Below, piece after piece: positions 33,599-40,494 of a DNA stretch of 40,494 nucleotides. The position numbers and the translations under genes are program-made. Source of the DNA: an uncultured Eisenbergiella sp. (GTDB lineage: Bacteria; Bacillota; Clostridia; Lachnospirales; Lachnospiraceae); NCBI GenBank assembly GCA_947598825.1, contig CANQFM010000025.1:1-40494 (forward strand). The letters are read 5' to 3'. The number at the start of each line of letters is the position of its first letter. Positions within the stretch are counted from its first letter, which is position 1. The notes beneath the pieces were generated by a model. It saw only the letters and a list, made by a program, of their open reading frames with translations, did no database searches and was not told the DNA's origin.

Positions 33599-34945
33599 AT
33601 GGCTTCGAGAGTAAAAAATATGACGGAGGGCCGTCCTGTTTCCCTCATTGTGACCTTTGCCCTGCCGCTGATGCTGGGCAACGTCTTTCAGCAGCTTTAT
33701 ACGGTGGTAGATACCATCGTGGTGGGAAAGGCGCTGGGGGTGGGCGCGCTGGCGTCGCTGGGCGCTGCCGACTGGTTCAACTGGATGATGCTGGGGATCG
33801 TGCAGGGGCTGACGCAGGGGTTTGCCATCCTCATGGCACAGGAGTTCGGCGCAGGCCGGCCGGAACGGCTGCGGGAAACGGTGGGCGCATCCGTCCTTCT
33901 GTCCGCTGTCAGCGCTGTTTTTCTGCTGGCGGCAGGGCAGGCGGCGGCCCGGCCCGTGCTGCTGCTTTTACAGACGCCGGAGGAGATCCTGGGCGGTTCT
34001 CTGTTGTATCTTCGGATCATGTTCGGGGGCATCCCCGTTGTCATGGCCTATAACCTGCTGGCCTGCATCTTGCGGTCCTTAGGGGACAGCAGGACGCCCT
34101 TGCAGGCTATGGTCGTGGCTTCTTTTGTCAATATCGGCCTGGATCTCGTTTTTGTGATGGGCTTTGGCTGGGGGATCGCAGGGGCGGCGGCCGCCACGGT
34201 GGCTGCCCAGGCGGTATCTGGCCTGTACTGCCTGCGCCATGTCCTGCGCTTGGAGATCCTTGCGCTGCGGCGGGCGCATTTTAAGGTGCGGGCGCTGCTG
34301 GCCCGGAAGCTGTTTTTCCTGGGGCTCCCCATGGCGCTGCAAAACGCTGTTATTTCGGTAGGCGGCATGATCGTGCAGTCTGTGGTAAACGGCTTCGGCG
34401 TGATCTTTATCGCCGGCTTTACCGCTACCAATAAGCTCTACGGGATTCTGGAGATCGCGGCCACCTCCTACGGCTATGCGATGATCACCTATGTGGGGCA
34501 GAACCTGGGGGCGGGAAAGATCGAGCGCATCAAAAAAGGAACCGGCGCGGCGGTCGCCGTGGCAATACTCACCTCTCTGGTTATTGCCGCCATCATGCTG
34601 TTGTTTGGCAGGGGAATCCTGAACTGGTTCATTTCCGGCACGCCTCAGGAGACAGAGCAGACATTGAGGATCGCCTACTATTACCTGTCGGTTATGAGTT
34701 TTTTCCTGCCCGTTTTGTATCTTCTGCACGTCACCCGCTCCGCCATCCAGGGGATGGGAAACACTGTGCTGCCTATGGCCTCCGGCGTCGCCGAATTTGT
34801 GATGCGGGCGGTCAGCGCGATCCTTCTGCCCCGTCTGGTGGGAGAAACGGGCATTTTCTATGCGGAGATCATGGCCTGGCTGGGGGCCGACGTGATCCTG
34901 GTGACCAGCTATTTCGTGCTGATGCGCAGGATCAGAGGGAATTAG
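33599..34945 (+). CDS. MATE family transporter
   Basis: 448-residue multidrug and toxin extrusion type antiporter with about 12 membrane spans in two homologous halves. The start MTEGRPVSLIVTFALPLMLG and YTVVDTIVVGKALG are typical of the clostridial DinF/NorM-like group. GGGAG lies 5 nt before ATG 33599, two bases after the GH20 stop, so it belongs to the same transcript. The frame is open upstream inside the GH20 gene but is not coding there. The substrate cannot be predicted; drugs, cations or a lipid-linked or glycan intermediate are all possible given its partners. Confidence 0.92.
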   Translation: MASRVKNMTEGRPVSLIVTFALPLMLGNVFQQLYTVVDTIVVGKALGVGALASLGAADWFNWMMLGIVQGLTQGFAILMAQEFGAGRPERLRETVGASVLLSAVSAVFLLAAGQAAARPVLLLLQTPEEILGGSLLYLRIMFGGIPVVMAYNLLACILRSLGDSRTPLQAMVVASFVNIGLDLVFVMGFGWGIAGAAAATVAAQAVSGLYCLRHVLRLEILALRRAHFKVRALLARKLFFLGLPMALQNAVISVGGMIVQSVVNGFGVIFIAGFTATNKLYGILEIAATSYGYAMITYVGQNLGAGKIERIKKGTGAAVAVAILTSLVIAAIMLLFGRGILNWFISGTPQETEQTLRIAYYYLSVMSFFLPVLYLLHVTRSAIQGMGNTVLPMASGVAEFVMRAVSAILLPRLVGETGIFYAEIMAWLGADVILVTSYFVLMRRIRGN

Positions 34946-35169
34946 GATGCGATGATCCCCGGAAATTTAGCGCTTTCATTTATTCAATTGTCGAAGATTC
35001 GTGCGTTCCTATCCACAATATACAAAATCATAACGTAAAAAATGGCAAAAATTTGGTTATAAATTTAAAAAAACTAAGTTGCGTTTTCGGAGGGGTATGA
35101 TTATAATGTAAATAGGAGTATTGTCTCAAGTGGGTAGTGTTTGGTGGGTATCAACAGGGAGGTATTATA
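34946..35169. other. 224-bp A/T-rich gap before the surface protein
   Basis: The DNA shifts from G/C-rich coding sequence to A/T-rich. I see no clear terminator for the MATE operon, a lone DnaA-box-like CTATCCACA, the promoter and ribosome binding site of the next gene, and a short direct repeat of TGGGTA in the leader. No small gene is evident. Confidence 0.6.
35079..35107 (+). promoter_or_regulatory. promoter of the giant surface protein
   Basis: TTGCGT (35079-35084), a 17-bp spacer and a perfect TATAAT (35102-35107). The leader of about 55 nt ends with AGGGAGG (35156-35162) 7 nt before the ATG. Confidence 0.55.
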
Positions 35170-38100
35170 ATGAAACACAGGAGAAAAAGACCGGTATTTG
35201 AAAGCGCCCTTGCGGTCATATTGGCAATTTCCATGATCTTGCAGTCATCCGCTTTTACGACGGTTTTTGCTGCCGAGGGGGATGTGGAGCAAGAGGCAGT
35301 GGGCGAAGCAGCGCCTGTGGAAGAGGTGAACGAGGAACCGCAGGAGCCAGAGCAGCAGCCTGTGGAAGAAGTGGAACAGGAGCCGGAAGTACCGGAACCT
35401 GTAGAGGTACAGGAAGAGGTTCCCGCGCCGCAGCCTACGGTTACGGCAACGGTGCAGGCACAGCCTGAGACTGTTCCTGAGGCACAGAACGTTGTTGAGT
35501 CGCAGACTGCACCCGCAGCGACGGATCAGACGGATCAAGCGCAGCCGACGGAGACCGCCACCGTCCAGGAAACCGCAGAGACAGCCGGTCAGACCGAGGT
35601 TGCGACAGAACAGGCGCCTGTCGAGCCGGTTGAACAGACACAGGCTCCGAATACTGCGTGGAGCATTTCTTTTGACCCTGCGTCCGAGAGCGAAGGAACG
35701 ATCATTGTGGAAGGGGAAGCGATCGAAGCAGAATCTTGGTCTGGGGTTGTCAATGCTGACGAGCCTTTCGCTTTTGATGTGCAGGCGAACGCGGGCTTTG
35801 AAGTAGAACGGGTAGACGCTTCGGGCGCCGAAGTGACATCTTCCAATAATACTTATACGATCCCGTCTGTCCAGTCGGATATCAGGATCACGGTAGTTTA
35901 TCGCGAGATCCCTGTAAGCGCGCAGGAGCCTTCTTCAGAGGAGACGCAGCCTGCGGCGGAACCGACAGTAGAACAGGAAGAGACAGAGGAAGTGTCTGCT
36001 CCTGTCGAGACGGAAACTGTTGAAACTGCGGAAACCGCGTCAGAAATTGAAACGGAAATTGAGACTGAGACAGAAATCGTAACGGAAATTGAAACAGAGA
36101 CAAAGCTTGAGACGGAAACAGAGACTGAGACCGAAACGGAAATAGAAACAGAAATTGAGACTGAGACAGAAACCGAGACCGAAACTGAAACAGAGATAGA
36201 GACGGAAACTGAAACTGAGACTGAAACAGAGACCGAAGCGGCGGAGGCTGTTTTGGTTGGTTCTGTTGCGCAGAAAGCCAGCAGGATGATCTTCAGCAAG
36301 AAAGTGAATATGTCCTACACCGTGGTGGTGGAGAACCAGTCCGAGGATGTGGATGCAGAGGACGTTGAAGTAACGGCGGTGATTCCCTCTATCATTACGA
36401 TCGAGGACGGTTCCAACGACGCGAATATCGACGGTCAGAACGTGACCTGGAACATTTCCGAACTGGGCGCCGGTCAGAAGATCAAGCTGACTATGAGCGG
36501 TTATATCAACGAGAATACCGATAACGTTGATAACCTTAATGGCCGCTTCTATATCAACGGCGAGAAGATCGAAGACGTATCCTTCTCCGGCGAGTGGAGA
36601 CTGCTGGAGAGCAGCGATACCGAAGGGCCTACCTCTATCAGTACGGTCTGCGACGGTGTGACGATCACCGTGTCTGCGGCGGACAACAGCATCCTGCCGC
36701 CGAAAACGGAAGTACACGCCAGGAGACTTTCCGATATTATGGCGAAAGGTACCGTTGAGAGGGAAACCGGGCTTGAGATTAAGGATGTAAAGGCATTTGA
36801 TATTACGTTGGTAGTAGAAGGCCGGACGGTTCAGCCGGATGGTTCTGTAATCGTGGAGTTTGCGGATACGGGCATTGATACGGATGACGGCGTTGTCATG
36901 GTAAGCCATTTGTCGGATGACAAAGTTGATACCATGAGCGTTGGTCTGGAACAGTCCGTTTCCATAGAGGCGACCCATTTTTCACCGTATGTATTGTGGT
37001 CGGTGAAAGGGAACAATCCCATAGAGGGGGAATATGAGGCCAAGAACGGATCCGGGCTGGCAGCTTTTGACTTCCATATTTTCGCTAAATATGCGCACAT
37101 TCTGGCTCACTGTAACGGAAATATCGCTGTGGAGGAATTGTTGGAAACGACTAGCAATTTCGGCATCGAAAACGACGGCTCTGTCAGCTATGTGGGGGTT
37201 GCAGCACAGCTTAATAGTTCATCTAAGCCAACAGCGTTGGTATTTGGAAGTGAAGTGCCTTATAGGTTTACTGACAATGGCAATGCCGTAGAGGTAAAAT
37301 TAGCAGAGCTAGATGCAACAGGTAAGATTAAACGCGATGAGAACGGAAAGATCGTATTTACAGAGACCTGGCTTAAGATGGATATCAGAGCCTTTCAGGT
37401 ATATTCTGACCTAAACAGTCAGTTTTTGGATATTGACCGAGAACTTCAGGAAGTTGCGGATTATTCTGAGCAACTCCTTCAAAAGACTCCATCTGCCGTG
37501 GAGTTCGATTCAAGTGATCGGAACCATGCATATGTAGACGTTTCTGGCACAACGGACGATCCAGTTGTGTGGAATGTTGATTATAAAACGATTCAGTCTT
37601 TGCCGGTGTTAAGGTTTTATGGCCTTGAAAACGGGAAAACGCTGGTGATCAATGTCACTGGTATGCCGGAAGACGGTAGTGTGGTGGTCTTTGAACCGCA
37701 AATTTTTATTGAAGGCGGAGCCTCAAATGGAGAAGCAGTTGTAAAGCGGGATGGGAATCTGATCTGGAATTTCGGCTCTTTTACAGGTACAGTAAAGACA
37801 AATAGTGTATGGATGGGATCTATACTTGTACCCAAAGGCAGTATTGATGTGGGCCAAAATTCCAACGGTTCATTGATCGCTGAAACCGTTACGACGAGAG
37901 GGGAGTCGCACCAATGGAACTATGGTGGATTCGATAAAACGCAGGTTAGCGGAACAAAGCAGTGGATGCTTCCGGCAGGGTATAATCCTGATGATTTTGT
38001 AATTACTGTAAAGCTTTATCGAACCTATGTTGAGATAGTTGGGAATGAAGTTCAAGAAGGTACTGAAGAATATGTTGCGGAACAGGATATTACCGGAAAC

Positions 38101-40494
38101 GGCACTTATCAATTTGACGATTTGGAATCTAGTTATACGGAGTATGATCAGGAAGGAAATGTGACTTTTACTGCGTATTATCGATACTCAGTTAAAGAAG
38201 AACTAAAGAAATGGCCTGACGGAGTGGATCCTTCCAAAATTCAGAAGACTCAGTCAGGGAACAATTTCGTTAACAGGATTCCGCAAAAAGACACTGATAA
38301 GATCAGAGTTGTAAAACAGTGGGTGGATGAAGAAGGACATATTCTAACAACTGCCCCGGATCATTCTGTTGAGGTCAGACTCTATAAAAACGGACAGCCG
38401 CAGGGAGATGCGGTAGAGCTAAATGCCGGAAATAACTGGAGTTACGAATGGGAAAATCTGGAGAAGAGCAGTGATGACGTAAACTATGAAGTAAGAGAAC
38501 TTAGCACTTTCGATGATTACGCTTATTACCGCACTGAATCATCCCGCGATAGCGATACATTCACATCGACTTATACCATTATAAATAAGAAGATATCTAA
38601 GAAAGATATTTCTGTACATAAGGAGTGGTATGAAGGAGAAACAGAGATACCGGAGGAAGACGCGCGACTAAAACCGACCATTACGGTTGTATTATATCGT
38701 GATCGCGACAGAATTGATGAAGTTCAGTTGAATGCTGAAAACGATTGGACTTATACATGGGAAGATCTGCCAGACAATTTCACATATAGCGTGAAGGAAA
38801 AAATTGTACCTACGGGTTATACAGACTCGCAGTACAAGAAAGTGGATCAGGATGGAAATGTTACGTTCATTTTGAGAAACACTTTATCTTCCGGAAAAGG
38901 CAGTATTACCGTGACAAAGAAAGTAAAGCGTGATGGTGTAGATGCTGCAGTAACGGCAGATTTTTATGTAGCGCTGTTTAGTGATGCGGGTACGACTAGG
39001 GTTAGCGATGTCAAGAAGATCTCTCTGAAAAATGCAAGCAGTGCAACAGTAAGATTTGAAGGGCTGACGGTAGGCAATACTTATTATGTTTATGAGACTG
39101 ATAAGGATGGGAATCCGGTAGGCGCTGGCTTTGCATATGAAGTTGAGGGAAGTGGTACAGACGTTACGATTGAGCGTGGAGCGCTAAACAAGAATGTAAC
39201 GATTACAAATACAGATAAGCAGGAGAAAGGCAGCCTGACAGTAAGCAAGGTCGTAGTAGGGAATGAAAATGCGACCAAGGTTTACAAATTTACGGTGACC
39301 GGGCCTAATGAAGAAAGGTATAATAAGGCCGGCCAGGTAGAGGCGAATGCCGTGATCGAACTGAAGGCCGGAGAGAGCGTAACGCTTAAAGACCTGCCGG
39401 TAGGGACATACACGGTAGCAGAAGATGAAGAAGCTGCGAAGGTAGAGGGATATGCGCTGGAAGTGACTGGCGGCGGAGCGGTAGAGGTCGTCAAGGACGG
39501 TACGGCCAGCAGCACAATTACCAATACTTATACGCAGGATAAGGGCAGCCTGAAAGTCACGAAGAGCGTAACAGGTGACTACACGGATGCGGGCAAGACA
39601 TACCATTTCACGGTGACCGGCCCGGATGACACGAAGTATGAACTCGAACTGAAAGCAGGAGAAAGCAAGACGCTGGAGAACCTGCCTTTGGGCGAATATA
39701 CCGTCGTGGAAGGCGATGCAAAGGTAACTGGCTTCAGCCTTAAAACAACGTATAGCGTAGAAAAAGGCAAGACTGTTGTAAAGAATGGACCTGCAACAGA
39801 GGTAACGGTTATCAATGACTATACGGTTGAGAAGACTGATATTGAAGGCATCAAGACCTGGAATGTACCTGCAGGGACGAAGTTGCCTGACAGTATTACT
39901 GTGATTCTGCGGCGCAGCGACGGCCACACGGAAAGCAAAGAAGTGACGGCAGCCGATAACTGGGCATATAGTTGGAAAAATCTTCCGACATACAGCGCAG
40001 ACGGCAAGACAGCGTATACCTACACGGTCGATGAGGAAGATGTTAAAGGGTATACGAAGTCGGTTAATGGCTATAATATCGCGAACACGATCACGGGCAC
40101 GACGGAAGTCTCCGGGACAAAGACCTGGAATGTACCTGCAGGGACGAAGCTTCCTGAGAGTATTACCGTAATCCTGCGGCGCAGCGACGGCCACACGGAA
40201 AGCAAAGAAGTGACGGCGGCCGATAACTGGGCATATAGTTGGAAAAATCTTCCGACATACAGCGCAGACGGCAAGACAGCGTATACCTACACGGTCGATG
40301 AGGAAGATGTTAAAGGGTATACGAAGTCGGTTAATGGCTATAATATCGCGAACACGATCACGGGCACGACGGAAGTCTCCGGGACGAAGACCTGGAATGT
40401 ACCTGCAGGGACGGAGTTGCCTGACAGTATTACTGTGATCCTGCGGCGTAGTGACGGCCACACGGAAAGCAAAGAAGTGACGGCGGCCGATAAC
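35170..40494 (+). CDS. giant modular cell-surface adhesin with Cna_B repeats (3' end outside window)
   Basis: An open frame of 1775 codons without a stop, running off the window. The signal peptide (about 1-34, basic start, hydrophobic core, cleavage near VFA/AEG) is followed by a Pro/Glu/Gln/Thr stalk (36-165), a Glu-Thr repeat (291-357), a DUF11-like domain (about 370-460), a further beta domain (470-620), and a choice-of-anchor-A-like adhesive domain (about 634-917, with NVTGMPEDG, LIWNFGSF, GSILVPKGSI). Three divergent Cna_B domains follow (about 925-1240), then three SpaA-like modules beginning GSxxVxK (1245-1554), then tandem near-identical Cna_B repeats. Cna_B modules show Lys (GTKTW), Glu (TVDEED) and Asn (ANTIT) expected for isopeptide bonds. 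Export and sortase anchoring are expected, but any LPXTG signal lies beyond the edge. The ligand is unknown. Confidence 0.9.
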   Translation, partial: MKHRRKRPVFESALAVILAISMILQSSAFTTVFAAEGDVEQEAVGEAAPVEEVNEEPQEPEQQPVEEVEQEPEVPEPVEVQEEVPAPQPTVTATVQAQPETVPEAQNVVESQTAPAATDQTDQAQPTETATVQETAETAGQTEVATEQAPVEPVEQTQAPNTAWSISFDPASESEGTIIVEGEAIEAESWSGVVNADEPFAFDVQANAGFEVERVDASGAEVTSSNNTYTIPSVQSDIRITVVYREIPVSAQEPSSEETQPAAEPTVEQEETEEVSAPVETETVETAETASEIETEIETETEIVTEIETETKLETETETETETEIETEIETETETETETETEIETETETETETETEAAEAVLVGSVAQKASRMIFSKKVNMSYTVVVENQSEDVDAEDVEVTAVIPSIITIEDGSNDANIDGQNVTWNISELGAGQKIKLTMSGYINENTDNVDNLNGRFYINGEKIEDVSFSGEWRLLESSDTEGPTSISTVCDGVTITVSAADNSILPPKTEVHARRLSDIMAKGTVERETGLEIKDVKAFDITLVVEGRTVQPDGSVIVEFADTGIDTDDGVVMVSHLSDDKVDTMSVGLEQSVSIEATHFSPYVLWSVKGNNPIEGEYEAKNGSGLAAFDFHIFAKYAHILAHCNGNIAVEELLETTSNFGIENDGSVSYVGVAAQLNSSSKPTALVFGSEVPYRFTDNGNAVEVKLAELDATGKIKRDENGKIVFTETWLKMDIRAFQVYSDLNSQFLDIDRELQEVADYSEQLLQKTPSAVEFDSSDRNHAYVDVSGTTDDPVVWNVDYKTIQSLPVLRFYGLENGKTLVINVTGMPEDGSVVVFEPQIFIEGGASNGEAVVKRDGNLIWNFGSFTGTVKTNSVWMGSILVPKGSIDVGQNSNGSLIAETVTTRGESHQWNYGGFDKTQVSGTKQWMLPAGYNPDDFVITVKLYRTYVEIVGNEVQEGTEEYVAEQDITGNGTYQFDDLESSYTEYDQEGNVTFTAYYRYSVKEELKKWPDGVDPSKIQKTQSGNNFVNRIPQKDTDKIRVVKQWVDEEGHILTTAPDHSVEVRLYKNGQPQGDAVELNAGNNWSYEWENLEKSSDDVNYEVRELSTFDDYAYYRTESSRDSDTFTSTYTIINKKISKKDISVHKEWYEGETEIPEEDARLKPTITVVLYRDRDRIDEVQLNAENDWTYTWEDLPDNFTYSVKEKIVPTGYTDSQYKKVDQDGNVTFILRNTLSSGKGSITVTKKVKRDGVDAAVTADFYVALFSDAGTTRVSDVKKISLKNASSATVRFEGLTVGNTYYVYETDKDGNPVGAGFAYEVEGSGTDVTIERGALNKNVTITNTDKQEKGSLTVSKVVVGNENATKVYKFTVTGPNEERYNKAGQVEANAVIELKAGESVTLKDLPVGTYTVAEDEEAAKVEGYALEVTGGGAVEVVKDGTASSTITNTYTQDKGSLKVTKSVTGDYTDAGKTYHFTVTGPDDTKYELELKAGESKTLENLPLGEYTVVEGDAKVTGFSLKTTYSVEKGKTVVKNGPATEVTVINDYTVEKTDIEGIKTWNVPAGTKLPDSITVILRRSDGHTESKEVTAADNWAYSWKNLPTYSADGKTAYTYTVDEEDVKGYTKSVNGYNIANTITGTTEVSGTKTWNVPAGTKLPESITVILRRSDGHTESKEVTAADNWAYSWKNLPTYSADGKTAYTYTVDEEDVKGYTKSVNGYNIANTITGTTEVSGTKTWNVPAGTELPDSITVILRRSDGHTESKEVTAADN
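36040..36237 (+). repeat. degenerate GA(A/G)AC(N) hexanucleotide tract encoding a Glu-Thr stalk
   Basis: About 66 codons are almost purely alternating Glu and Thr or Ile (ETETEIETEIETET-like), built from 6-bp units. Every unit is in frame, so slippage would change stalk length in two-residue steps without loss of the frame. The encoded segment is strongly acidic and Thr-rich, plausibly extended and O-glycosylated. Confidence 0.85.
39853..40494 (+). repeat. 267-bp tandem repeats encoding 89-residue Cna_B domains
   Basis: Units start at 39853, 40120 and 40387 at exact 267-bp spacing, each beginning AAGACCTGGAATGTACC. Units 1 and 2 are almost identical; from about 39954 to 40118 I saw no difference from the matching bases of unit 2. 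Differences cluster in the first 60 bases after the start. The third unit is cut by the window end, so copy number is unknown. Each unit encodes one Cna_B stalk domain. Confidence 0.92.

Noticed and set aside
36040-36978. 312-codon minus-strand frame and a Ser/Val alternating frame opposite the Glu-Thr tract
   Set aside because: Both are shadows of the low-complexity hexanucleotide tract, with no start signals.
39184-40461. 425-codon minus-strand frame opposite the adhesin repeats
   Set aside because: It is the antisense of the Cna_B repeat region and is long only because the repeat is repeated; the + strand frame has a signal peptide, promoter and recognisable domains.
39853-40494. CRISPR-like repetition
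   Set aside because: The repeats are 267 bp, contiguous and in frame within one gene, with no spacers.

Overview
The window looks like chromosome from a Gram-positive, spore-lineage Clostridia bacterium, most likely a member of the Lachnospiraceae. The reasons are the GlgC/GlgD pair, SpoVG, WhiA, HprK with a Crh-like HPr, a DnaD plus DnaC/DnaI-like primosome pair, the long form of PRPP synthetase, AGGAGG-type ribosome binding sites, and a sortase-style surface protein with Cna_B repeats. I saw no tRNA, rRNA, CRISPR array, insertion sequence or phage gene. All assignments come from reading the sequence; no database search was run.

Layout. 1-2.5 kb: a YitT-type membrane protein (+) facing a DUF1846 protein (-). 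2.7-7.1 kb: ftsH and uvrC. 7.15-12.2 kb: a regulatory and cell-wall cluster hprK - ROK glucokinase - murB - rapZ - whiA - HPr-like. The HPr-like protein has Glu in place of the phosphorylatable His15 but keeps Ser46, so it should act as a regulator like Crh, not as a PTS carrier. 12.2-14.9 kb: a diacylglycerol-kinase-type lipid kinase, class II fructose-bisphosphate aldolase and a DedA membrane protein. 15.1-20.0 kb is on the minus strand: murC, then a dnaD - dnaC-like - prs operon. The intergenic region between murC and dnaD carries an array of DnaA-box-like 9-mers.

20.5-27.5 kb: glgC - glgD - spoVG, then pth - mfd. 27.5-34.9 kb: four tightly packed genes (GT-C type glycosyltransferase, YfhO-like membrane protein, secreted GH20 lipoprotein, MATE transporter) that look like a surface-glycan or host-glycan module. 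35.17 kb to the window end: one open reading frame of 1775 codons, still open at the last base. It encodes a secreted modular adhesin: signal peptide, Pro/Glu/Thr stalk, a Glu-Thr repeat, a choice-of-anchor-A-like adhesive domain, Cna_B and SpaA-like modules, and a tandem 267-bp (89-residue) Cna_B repeat cut off by the window edge.

Most of the window is ordinary housekeeping sequence. The items most worth a second look are the DnaA-box-like array upstream of the primosome operon, the His15-to-Glu HPr paralogue beside hprK/rapZ/whiA, the repeat-rich adhesin next to a putative glycosylation operon, and the repeat-bearing C-terminal tail of FtsH.
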